This document shows, in pieces, positions 41,621 through 49,433 of a DNA stretch of 64,000 bases (positions are counted from its first letter, which is position 1; each line of letters begins with the position of its first letter). Below the pieces are notes generated by a model, which saw nothing but the letters and a program-made list of their open reading frames with translations, ran no database searches and was not told the DNA's origin. The DNA comes from Methanoregulaceae archaeon (GTDB lineage: Bacteria; Armatimonadota; Fimbriimonadia; Fimbriimonadales; Fimbriimonadaceae). Where the stretch lies: assembly GCA_020850325.1 (NCBI GenBank), contig JADZEW010000015.1:62001-126000 (forward strand), read 5' to 3'. Made by a program: the position numbers and the translations under genes.

Positions 41621-44167
41621 ATGCTCTTTGCTTTCGTCGCTCTGGCCTCCGTCTCGTTCGCGCCCCCCACGCCGTGGGCGCTCAACTTTGCCGCTCCGCC
41701 GCGAATCCCCGCCGTCGGCGACGTCGATAACGACGGCTACGCCGACCTCATCGTCGTCTACCCGCACGGGGAAGGCATTCTCGATTTGAGTCTGAATGTC
41801 GATGGGATGAAGCCGGGCCGGCCCTTCCAAGGCATGGTGGGTTGGGGTAAGGACACCCTCGCCGCTTTGAGCGGCCCGTTCGACCACACGCCGGGAGATG
41901 ATGTCTTGGCATTAGTGGGCCAAGAGTTGCATCTCGCCGGCGCTTATGCCAACGGGAAGATGGTGGCTCGAGGCGTCGTCGCGAAGCTGCCGAGCGCGGT
42001 CAAGGGGCCGCGGATGTGGCGCGACGGCGAGTTCGTCGTCATCGCGGATCTTCGAGGGCGCGGCTTCCGGGCGAGGCCGGGCGAATGGAAGCCTGCCGCT
42101 ATTCGCGACGCAGCCCCGCCCGCGCATGAGCTGACCGTGCCCGAGACGTCGGTGATCGCCTTCGGCGACGTGGACAAGGATGGCGACGAGGACGCTTTCG
42201 AGTTCGCCTACGGCACCGAGAAGCACACGGCGTATCAGGTGCGACTCCACCGCCAGATCAGTGCCAACGAGACCGACTCCGACGCGGACGGCATTTCGAA
42301 TGTCGACGAAGTTGCCCTGAAGACGGATCCGCTCAACCCGGACACCGATGGCGACGGACTGCTGGACGGCTTGGAAGTCGGCAGCTTTCGCGGGATGAAC
42401 TTCAAGGAGATGGGTTGCGATCCGCGACGCATCGACGTCATCTGCCTCGTCCACCGGTTCGACGACGTGGACGAGGGCCACTTCCGCCGCGAGCTCACGC
42501 GGGTGCAAGACACCTACGCAAAGCTGCCGGTCAACAACCCCGATGGCTCGACCGGTTGGAAGCTGCACCTGCTCTATCGCGATCCGATTTCCGGTGACGA
42601 CAAGGCAAAGCCGTGGTACGCCAATCGCGACAAGCACCTGCCGAGCGAATGGCGGGGCATTGCCCACTTCATGCAGGTGAGCAATGGCGGGGGCGGTCAA
42701 GCCGATCAGCTTGGCGACGGCGGCGGATGCGGTTCCAACGCGCTTTGGGCGGTCTTCCTGCACGAGTTCGGGCATCAGCTGGGCATGGACCACAACGGCC
42801 ACTGGGGTCCCGGGCTGTGTCCGATTTATCGAAGTTTGATGAACTATGCCTATAGCTATTCGCTCGAGGACGACTATAACAAGATCGCCTACTCGAGCGG
42901 CGAGCTGAACGGCTACACCCTGAACGAGACCAACCTCGACGAGACGCTCCCCCTGCCTTACGACAAGGTGAAGTTCCTCGAGAAGGGGCCGTACCGCTTC
43001 CGACTGAAGCCCAACGGCGAGACCACGCTCATCGACTGGAACTGGAACGGCATCTTCGGCGAGAAGGGCATTCGCGCCGACATCAACTACTCGTACTCAA
43101 CCAACGCCGGAAACCGCGACGAGATGGCCCGCACGATGACCTCGCCCTGGCTGTTCACCCACCGCAACCGCGCCTATGCGCTGTTCGGCGAGCGGCCCAA
43201 GGCCGAGAAAGGCGAGAATCCCGACATCACTCCCGACAAGCCCGGCGAACTGAAGTGGCGGCGGCTAGTTAAGCCGACGGTTTGGGAGAGGCCGGTGACG
43301 CTGGCCAACGACCTCGTCGGCGATCCGGCCGCAGTCGGCAGCGGCGCGCACATTGCCCTCGTGTACCCATCGATGGGGGGTGTTCGGTGGCAACTCGTGA
43401 CGCCATCGGGCAAACCGTCAGGCAAGCCGATCATCCTCGATCCGAACCCGAAGGTGGTGCCTACCGTCGGTCAAATCGGGGATCGGTCGTTTGTCTTTCT
43501 TTGGAATCCGGACACGCTTGAAGTGGTGTATCGCGTGTGGCGACCAGGGCAGACCCCTGGTCCCGAGCGGCGGCTTTATGAGCGCAGCACCGTGCCCGTC
43601 GGCATGGCCGTCGACACCGTTCGAAAGCAGGTGGTCATCGCCTTGGCTCAGGATCAAGATGCCGCACGCCCGAGCCGGTGGCAGATCCGGCGATACACCG
43701 AATCAGACGGCCACCTCGATGAGCAGTCGATGGAGTGGATCGATGGCGAAGCCGGTCAGACCCGGGGCCGCGGCCGGCTACGAGCCTTGTTCCGGGTGGA
43801 CAAAGACACCGGCCCTGACGGGCGACTTTGGGTGTACGGCCGGGGTTATCACGGGCTGGAATCGCCGTGGGCGTGTACCTACGTGGCGGAAACGATCGCC
43901 GACAAGTCGATCCGCGGCGGATGGTTGGTGAAGCGGTTCTATGACGAATGGACGCAAAGCCGGTCAGCACCCGCGGCGACGTGGTGGAACGGCGACATCC
44001 TGTGGGCGTACCGGTGGATCGACGGCGGCAACCCCGACCGAGACAACCTGCTGCACGTGGGCTACCGAGCGATGGGAATTGATGAGGAGCCGATGGGCGA
44101 CCACGACGACCTGAGCTTCATGCGCGACTTCGGCATCCGCCACTCGATTCTGTACTTGAATCGGTAG
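41621..44167 (+). CDS. Secreted metzincin-type protein with FG-GAP and TSP3/EF-hand-like repeats
   Basis: An 848-residue exported protein starting 6 nt after osmC. Signal peptide LFAFVALASVSFA. Residues 25-200 hold FG-GAP/VCBS-like repeats (AVGDVDNDGYADLIVVY, then FGDVDKDGDEDAF). At about 215-245 are TSP type-3 calcium repeats (NETDSDADGISNVDE, DTDGDGLLDGLE). The protease-like region has HEFGHQLGMDH at 381-391, the full HExxHxxGxxH zinc motif, and a downstream SLMNY that fits the Met-turn, so it is a metzincin. The second half is beta-rich and may be a propeller. Calcium-dependent stability and protein substrates are inferences. Confidence 0.82.
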   Translation: MLFAFVALASVSFAPPTPWALNFAAPPRIPAVGDVDNDGYADLIVVYPHGEGILDLSLNVDGMKPGRPFQGMVGWGKDTLAALSGPFDHTPGDDVLALVGQELHLAGAYANGKMVARGVVAKLPSAVKGPRMWRDGEFVVIADLRGRGFRARPGEWKPAAIRDAAPPAHELTVPETSVIAFGDVDKDGDEDAFEFAYGTEKHTAYQVRLHRQISANETDSDADGISNVDEVALKTDPLNPDTDGDGLLDGLEVGSFRGMNFKEMGCDPRRIDVICLVHRFDDVDEGHFRRELTRVQDTYAKLPVNNPDGSTGWKLHLLYRDPISGDDKAKPWYANRDKHLPSEWRGIAHFMQVSNGGGGQADQLGDGGGCGSNALWAVFLHEFGHQLGMDHNGHWGPGLCPIYRSLMNYAYSYSLEDDYNKIAYSSGELNGYTLNETNLDETLPLPYDKVKFLEKGPYRFRLKPNGETTLIDWNWNGIFGEKGIRADINYSYSTNAGNRDEMARTMTSPWLFTHRNRAYALFGERPKAEKGENPDITPDKPGELKWRRLVKPTVWERPVTLANDLVGDPAAVGSGAHIALVYPSMGGVRWQLVTPSGKPSGKPIILDPNPKVVPTVGQIGDRSFVFLWNPDTLEVVYRVWRPGQTPGPERRLYERSTVPVGMAVDTVRKQVVIALAQDQDAARPSRWQIRRYTESDGHLDEQSMEWIDGEAGQTRGRGRLRALFRVDKDTGPDGRLWVYGRGYHGLESPWACTYVAETIADKSIRGGWLVKRFYDEWTQSRSAPAATWWNGDILWAYRWIDGGNPDRDNLLHVGYRAMGIDEEPMGDHDDLSFMRDFGIRHSILYLNR

Positions 44168-44173
44168 AAGGGC

Positions 44174-44202
44174 TTGACTTTTCGAGCAGATTCGACTATA
44201 AA
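44174..44202 (+). promoter_or_regulatory. Near-consensus sigma-70 promoter of the 44209 gene, leaderless
   Basis: TTGACT (44174-44179), a 17-nt spacer, and TATAAA (44197-44202). The -10 ends exactly 6 nt before the GTG at 44209, so the transcript should begin at the start codon. Confidence 0.75.
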
Positions 44203-44208
44203 TCGATT

Positions 44209-46602
44209 GTGTTCACTTTGCTTTGGTCACTCTTGGTCATAGGGTCACCCGCAGTGCCGGGAGGACAGGTCTCTGATGATGCTCGTCTTCTCCGTCGGGC
44301 ATTCAGTCAAGCAAAGAGCATGCGGGCGACCGTCCTGGTGCGGCGTGCTGGCGAAGCTGCACTACCCGTCAAAGTGGTTCTGGCAAGACCGGATCGCATG
44401 TGGATTCAGGCAGGCGAAGCGGTAACACGAGGAAACGGTCAGGTCATTGAGCAAGTGAGCGGTGGTGGCTCCTCGCAGTCATCGATTCCATCCACCCAGG
44501 CGACACTTTTGGAGTCGCTGTCCGCAGACTACCTGCAAGTTTTCAGGCTGTTCTTCCTACCCGATGCGGACCTCGGGGTGCAACTGAAACAACAGGTCGA
44601 TGACGTCCGGGGGACGATCAACTTCAAGGTCTTCGACCTCTCAGAGAAGTCCCGGCCAGGAAAGACGGCACGTCTCTTCGTAGACCCGCGAGATTGGCTT
44701 CCTCGCGAAGTCTCGCTGAGCTGGCAAGGTTCTGAACTCACGCGCGTGTTAATCAGCGAAATCGCAACCGACACGGATGTGTCCCAAGTGGACTTTGGAT
44801 CAGGACAAACCGCGACGAAGGCGGGCGCGATCGACCAGGCGGAGAAGATTGTTCGTGTGGAGGACTTTCCGCAACCGCACACGGAAAGCTTCCCCCTTGG
44901 GACAATCTTGGCCTTCACCGGACCATTCCCTCCTTCGCTCTCAAAGCACCGGGCCGCGACCCTAAACGTTTTGATCGATGGTGTCACTTACTCTTCGCTG
45001 ACAATCTCTGGAGATTGGGTCGCTAAGTGGAAACCTCAGAGTCCTGATGGGAAGAAATACCAGGTTCAAGTCGAGGTCGTTCAGGGTTCAGATCGAGTGC
45101 TACTCGGTCGACGCGAGATCGAAATCAAGAAGCATTGGACACTGGAGCCCCAGTCCATACAGATCAACGATGACGGATTGGCCGTGCTGCAGCCTAGTCA
45201 TCCATTGCGGGAGGAATGGGATCAACTGAAGTTTCATTGGAATGGAAGTCCCGTCAAGACGTGGATGGACAAGGGTCGACTCGTGATGGAGGGCCCCAGA
45301 CTACTTCCTGGGCTAGTCACGTTGTCGGGTCAGATGACTCGAAAGGACGGTTCCCAGTTCCAGGCGGAGACCATGCGCCTGACCGTCGCGCCCGCATTCA
45401 CCATCACTGTGCCCATCGACACCTGTCGCGTGGATCTGAACAATGCCGATCAGCTAATCAAACTAGAGCTCACCCGGACTCTGCCAGGAGTCACCTTCTG
45501 GCGCGTTTGGCTCAACGGAATCGATGTGCTGGATGGTAAGGGTTCCCCTGGTTCACCGACGATGGACTTGCTTGTCCCCGGTAAGAACGAGCTCGTGCTT
45601 GAACTCGTCAGGGGCCGAACGTCCTTCTTCTCGCAGGCCCACTCAATAACCGCTGAAGTAGACGTTGCGGTTCAACGTCGACAAGTAGCAGAGGTTCTGT
45701 TACGGCTCTATCGTGTGCCATTGACGCATCGGCTTGCGGTTCTCTTGAAACTTCAAGATCAGTTGCCCGGTGAACTCACCGATCCACAAGCGGATCTACC
45801 ATCGGTTCGCGGTTGGCAAGTCGGCATGAAGGTCATGAAGGAGATCGGCCCTCTATCCCCGCCAAAAACATTCCTTACAGTAGACCCTCGATTCAACGAC
45901 GAAGCAAAGGCGGTAGAAACGGGTATCCGAGACCTCTTTGACTATTGCTTGAGAAACGCTGAGCTACTGAGCTTTGCTTATGGTGATGGCCAGCAGGTCA
46001 AGAACGGGGGGCGCCTCGAGGATACGCTGCGAGCAATGTTGCAGGCACTTGACAACTCGCGCGGGGCGACTGCGAGCGCCAAGACGCAGCTCAAGATGGC
46101 CAATGCCTTCTTCAAGACTCACGGGCGCCAGAATGCCGAGCCATTCTCCCGAGAGTCAGAGCGCTTGGACCTGACAGGTGAGGGATCAAAGGTCACCCAT
46201 TATCACCGAGTATGCCTGCAAGCAGTGGGCATGATTGCCGCTGGAGTCGATAGTGAACCAGCTCTCGCAGCCGCGCTTGGATTCGTCCAAGGCAATAGCG
46301 ACGCGCCGTACCGAGCAAAGCTCGTTTCTGCTATCGGACGACTGCGTGAGGTGATCAAGCTGAAGTACCAGCTCTCGGTGGTCATGAACGAGATCAGATT
46401 GATGGAACGAGCGCTGGACAAGGCAACGAGCAAGGAGGAGCGTAATGGTATTGCGGAGAAGATCGCTAATCTCAGGGTCCGCGCTGAACGACTTAGTGCC
46501 GCGATCGCTCTAGAGCAAGTCAAGGCATGGGAAGAGATCGAAGCTGGTGCCGCCATGATTCACGTGAACCTGTCCAGCGCTTTTGAGAAGGCCAGAAAGT
46601 GA
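44209..46602 (+). CDS. Uncharacterised large exported protein
   Basis: A 797-residue protein. GTG 44209 is fixed by the adjoining promoter and opens a Sec-type signal (FTLLWSLLVIGSPAVPG). Residues about 25-205 resemble a LolA/LolB-like curved beta sheet (MRATVLVRRAGEAALPVKVV, then RPGKTARLFVDPRDWLPREV). Residues 240-490 look like three Ig-type modules, and the last 300 are mostly helical with a probable coiled coil (MNEIRLMERALDKATSKEER). No catalytic motif is seen. Codon choice is AT-richer than in flanking genes. It precedes two more unknown genes in the same orientation; the three may form a secretion-linked unit. Confidence 0.68.
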   Translation: MFTLLWSLLVIGSPAVPGGQVSDDARLLRRAFSQAKSMRATVLVRRAGEAALPVKVVLARPDRMWIQAGEAVTRGNGQVIEQVSGGGSSQSSIPSTQATLLESLSADYLQVFRLFFLPDADLGVQLKQQVDDVRGTINFKVFDLSEKSRPGKTARLFVDPRDWLPREVSLSWQGSELTRVLISEIATDTDVSQVDFGSGQTATKAGAIDQAEKIVRVEDFPQPHTESFPLGTILAFTGPFPPSLSKHRAATLNVLIDGVTYSSLTISGDWVAKWKPQSPDGKKYQVQVEVVQGSDRVLLGRREIEIKKHWTLEPQSIQINDDGLAVLQPSHPLREEWDQLKFHWNGSPVKTWMDKGRLVMEGPRLLPGLVTLSGQMTRKDGSQFQAETMRLTVAPAFTITVPIDTCRVDLNNADQLIKLELTRTLPGVTFWRVWLNGIDVLDGKGSPGSPTMDLLVPGKNELVLELVRGRTSFFSQAHSITAEVDVAVQRRQVAEVLLRLYRVPLTHRLAVLLKLQDQLPGELTDPQADLPSVRGWQVGMKVMKEIGPLSPPKTFLTVDPRFNDEAKAVETGIRDLFDYCLRNAELLSFAYGDGQQVKNGGRLEDTLRAMLQALDNSRGATASAKTQLKMANAFFKTHGRQNAEPFSRESERLDLTGEGSKVTHYHRVCLQAVGMIAAGVDSEPALAAALGFVQGNSDAPYRAKLVSAIGRLREVIKLKYQLSVVMNEIRLMERALDKATSKEERNGIAEKIANLRVRAERLSAAIALEQVKAWEEIEAGAAMIHVNLSSAFEKARK

Positions 46603-46620
46603 GGACCTTGCGACGATTTG

Positions 46621-46650
46621 TTGACAGGAGTGTTAGATAGTGCCCAAAAT
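46621..46650 (+). promoter_or_regulatory. Sigma-70 promoter of the 46657 gene, leaderless
   Basis: A perfect TTGACA at 46621-46626, an 18-nt spacer, and CAAAAT at 46645-46650 ending 6 nt before ATG 46657. The -35 begins 18 nt after the preceding stop. Confidence 0.65.
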
Positions 46651-46656
46651 GGAACT

Positions 46657-47685
46657 ATGACATTGCTCGCGGTCCTTCTTCTCGCAACCTCGCAAGCGCC
46701 AGCTCAGGCCCTGGTTTGGGACGCGATGCCCGTCGTGACCGAACCATCAAGCGTTGGTGTTCCGATGCCTCGAAGGACCCAAGTTCGCAAGGGCCAGGTC
46801 GTGAGGATCACCGGGATTATCCCAGTCGAGGGTGTCACGGGCGGCGGAAGTGGCATCGTTTATGTCCGATTTGGACTCGAGACCAAGGCTTCGTTCAAAG
46901 CCAATGGAACTTGGACTTATGAGTGGAACACCGCATCAGAGCGGGGGCCTCTCATCAAGATGAATCTGGCTTATCGGACTTCGGATAGCGAACCTGAAAA
47001 ACCGCTGCGCCAATGTGATGTGACCCTTGTGGACTACGATCCGGTGACGCTCACCGCTCAGCCTGGGGCGGAAGGTGCGGCAACCATCACGATGAAGCTC
47101 GCGCCAAGTATCCAGATGCCGAAACCAAGGGTATACGTCGAAGGGGTTGAGGTTCCTGCTGCCTTTGACGAGCAAGGTGCCATGACGCTGGACGCGGGCT
47201 GGCTAAATGCACCCACGGATAACGTCCACGTTCAGGTGCTGGGCACGATCAACGGCACCAACGGTAGCCCGCTGGGCATTGCGTCCTCAGTACCCGCTCG
47301 GGCACCCGCCAGTCAGGCGATCACGTTGAGCTCAGAAGAGGCGAAGATTCTAAGTCCTGAAGATCCGTTCGAGACCGAGGTCGCAATGGAGTTCACGAGC
47401 ACCCTGCCGCTGAAGGAGGGGTCTGTGCGGGCCATCATGGGTGGCAAGCCAGTGCAAGGTCGTTCTGACGGAAGCCGGTTCTATTTCGCCGGCATTGGTC
47501 TTGACGCTACGGCTGGCGGTACATTTTGGCTGCTCGGTCAGGATTCCCGAGGCCGCACCGTCTACTCTAAGTCGGTGGATTCCGGAGCAGTCGGAATCCT
47601 CAAGGTGCGAGACCAGCTTGAATCACAGCGTCGAGCGGAGAGGAACGTCTTCAAAAAGTCTATCGGCTGCCAGAACAGAGCTTAG
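46657..47685 (+). CDS. Uncharacterised exported Ig-like protein
   Basis: A 342-residue protein. ATG 46657 is chosen because it is 6 nt from the -10 box and begins a signal peptide (TLLAVLLLATSQAPAQA); the frame is open to 46618 but that part contains the promoter. The mature protein looks like consecutive beta-sandwich domains (VVRITGIIPVEGVTGGGSG, then AITLSSEEAKILSPEDPFET). No enzyme motif. Its TAG overlaps the GTG of the next gene (TAGTG), so the two are coupled. Confidence 0.65.
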   Translation: MTLLAVLLLATSQAPAQALVWDAMPVVTEPSSVGVPMPRRTQVRKGQVVRITGIIPVEGVTGGGSGIVYVRFGLETKASFKANGTWTYEWNTASERGPLIKMNLAYRTSDSEPEKPLRQCDVTLVDYDPVTLTAQPGAEGAATITMKLAPSIQMPKPRVYVEGVEVPAAFDEQGAMTLDAGWLNAPTDNVHVQVLGTINGTNGSPLGIASSVPARAPASQAITLSSEEAKILSPEDPFETEVAMEFTSTLPLKEGSVRAIMGGKPVQGRSDGSRFYFAGIGLDATAGGTFWLLGQDSRGRTVYSKSVDSGAVGILKVRDQLESQRRAERNVFKKSIGCQNRA

Positions 47686-48323
47686 TGCCCCACACAATTT
47701 TCGGTAACTCACTTGGATTGGTTACCGTTACGAGGAAGCTCGTCAAGTACTATGCACCCCAGAATGCGGCGGGCTTTGCTGAAGTTTCGGCGTTTTTCGC
47801 TAAAGAGTGGTCCGATGAGAAACGCAAGGCAGAGGTCGAGCTTGACTACTTTGGCCAGGTCCTCGGGTTCGACAGTAGATTCCGTAACTCTCACTTCGGC
47901 AAGTGGCTCTCGGACATGATGGAGGGTCAAGAGTTGAAGTGGACGGTCCAGGATCGATCAAGTTACTCCTTTATGGGCCGATACCACAAGAAACTGCGTG
48001 ACCAGATGGTTGATGCGCACAAGCAATGGCTTCGGTACCTTAGCGACGCGAATGCGGCTCGAAAACAAGCCATGGGCACACAGAACTATGAAGATCTTCA
48101 AAAGTTCACACGCGCTCTCGCGGACTTCGAGGTGGCCCAACTGGCTCTAAACCGCGCCGTTGCGAAGTTGGCCTTCGAACTAGGTGTACCAAGGGGCGCC
48201 GTACGTTATCGGAAGTGGGTGATCTCGTCGATATCACAGGCCGATACCGAAATCGAGAAGACGAGGAGCTTCGCGGGATACAACTGGCTCATGAATGCGC
48301 CAACCTCGGACATGTTTCCGTAG
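47685..48323 (+). CDS. Uncharacterised helical protein
   Basis: A 212-residue protein beginning at GTG 47685, which shares one base with the stop of the preceding gene. It is mainly helical with Lys/Glu/Ala-rich segments (FAKEWSDEKRKAEVELDYFG, then SDANAARKQAMGTQNYEDLQ) and has no signal peptide or membrane segment. Coding is supported by length and coupling. No family recognised. It may be a cytoplasmic partner or a distal domain of its upstream neighbour. Confidence 0.58.
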   Translation: MPHTIFGNSLGLVTVTRKLVKYYAPQNAAGFAEVSAFFAKEWSDEKRKAEVELDYFGQVLGFDSRFRNSHFGKWLSDMMEGQELKWTVQDRSSYSFMGRYHKKLRDQMVDAHKQWLRYLSDANAARKQAMGTQNYEDLQKFTRALADFEVAQLALNRAVAKLAFELGVPRGAVRYRKWVISSISQADTEIEKTRSFAGYNWLMNAPTSDMFP

Positions 48324-48393
48324 CCTAAGTTGCGCATGACGGCCGGTTCCCGACACCCCTCCGATGTCGAACGTTGCATGCTCGCATCAGTGC

Positions 48394-49365
48394 CTAGGCC
48401 CGAGTGCCACGCCGCACCTGGATGATCTCCGCCAGGATGCTCACCGCGATTTCTTCGGGAGTCCGGGCGCCGATATTCAGCCCCACCGGGCCGTGGATGC
48501 GGTCGATTTCGCCTTCGCTGAATCCTTGTTCAAGAAGGAAGGCGCGCCGCTTAGCCTGAGTTGCCCGGCTGCCGAGTGCGCCGATGTACGCCACGGGCGA
48601 GCGAAGCAAATGAACCAGCGCCACATCGTCGATCTTCGGATCGTGGGTCAGCACCACCGCATAGGTCGAGTCATCCAAACCCAACGAAGGCAGAGCATCG
48701 TCCGGCCAAGCGACGGCCATCTTATCGGGGGCATCGGGAAAGCGTTCGGCAGAAGCGAGCGCCGATCGCGGATCCACGACCACAACCTCGAAGTCCAGTG
48801 ACTTCGCAAAGCGAACCAACGACACCGCGATATGCACCGCGCCGATGACGAGCAGCCGGTCGGGCGGGGAGACGACGTGATAAAACCACCCGTCGCCCTC
48901 CCCGCTGGTCCGAGCGGAAAGCGCTTCGGTGGCTTCGGGCCTCTGCGACTCCGGAAGGTCATCTCCGGGCCACGACCACCGCTCACCCGTGTCGAGATGG
49001 GTGGCCATGACCACCGTCGAGGACGGCAAAACGCCCCATCCCCGCCGAGTTGTCGGCTGAGGATCGACCCACACGCGGATTCGCCCCCCGCACGAGAGGC
49101 CGACCTCCCACACCTGCTCGTCGGTCAAGGCGCCAAAGTCGAGCACCTGGGGCAGCCCCGACGAGAGAGCCTCCAGCGCCGCCTGAATGACCGCCGATTC
49201 GACACACCCGCCGCTTACGGAACCCACCACGACGCCATCCTCGCGGATGCCCATCATCGCGCCAACCGGCCGCGGAGATGAGCCCCAGGTGTGGATTACG
49301 ATTGCGGTCGCAAAGCGGTGGCCGTGGTGGTGCCAGTCGAGTAGGGTCGGTAGGACGTCACGCAT
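48394..49365 (-). CDS. XdhC/CoxI-family protein
   Basis: A 323-residue protein. The XdhC N-terminal part has TWGSSPRPVGAMMGI and GSVSGGCVESAVI; the C-terminal Rossmann part has GAVHIAVSLVRFAK and IGALGSRATQAKRR. XdhC proteins bind molybdenum cofactor, help insert the terminal sulphur, and chaperone it into xanthine dehydrogenase-type enzymes; no such oxidase is in this window. The frame continues up to 49437, but that stretch is encoded by a dispersed repeat, so the ATG at 49365 is taken. The repeat ends 12 nt upstream of that ATG. Confidence 0.88.
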   Translation of the reverse strand: MRDVLPTLLDWHHHGHRFATAIVIHTWGSSPRPVGAMMGIREDGVVVGSVSGGCVESAVIQAALEALSSGLPQVLDFGALTDEQVWEVGLSCGGRIRVWVDPQPTTRRGWGVLPSSTVVMATHLDTGERWSWPGDDLPESQRPEATEALSARTSGEGDGWFYHVVSPPDRLLVIGAVHIAVSLVRFAKSLDFEVVVVDPRSALASAERFPDAPDKMAVAWPDDALPSLGLDDSTYAVVLTHDPKIDDVALVHLLRSPVAYIGALGSRATQAKRRAFLLEQGFSEGEIDRIHGPVGLNIGARTPEEIAVSILAEIIQVRRGTRA

Positions 49366-49377
49366 TAGATTCGGCGG

Positions 49378-49423
49378 CCCCTCACCCCCCGACCCCCTCT
49401 CCCCGCAGGCGAGAAGAGGGGAG
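49378..49423 (-). repeat. Hairpin plus G-run dispersed repeat, copy B
   Basis: On the minus strand: an arm CTCCCCTCT (complement of 49415-49423), a loop, then four G-runs (complements of 49401-49404, 49393-49397, 49385-49390 and 49378-49381) separated by AGA, TC and TGA. Same arrangement and loop lengths as copy A at 5345-5390. Here it lies between co-oriented genes, in what would be the leader of the XdhC-like gene. Confidence 0.75.
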
Positions 49424-49433
49424 TTCGGAAGGA

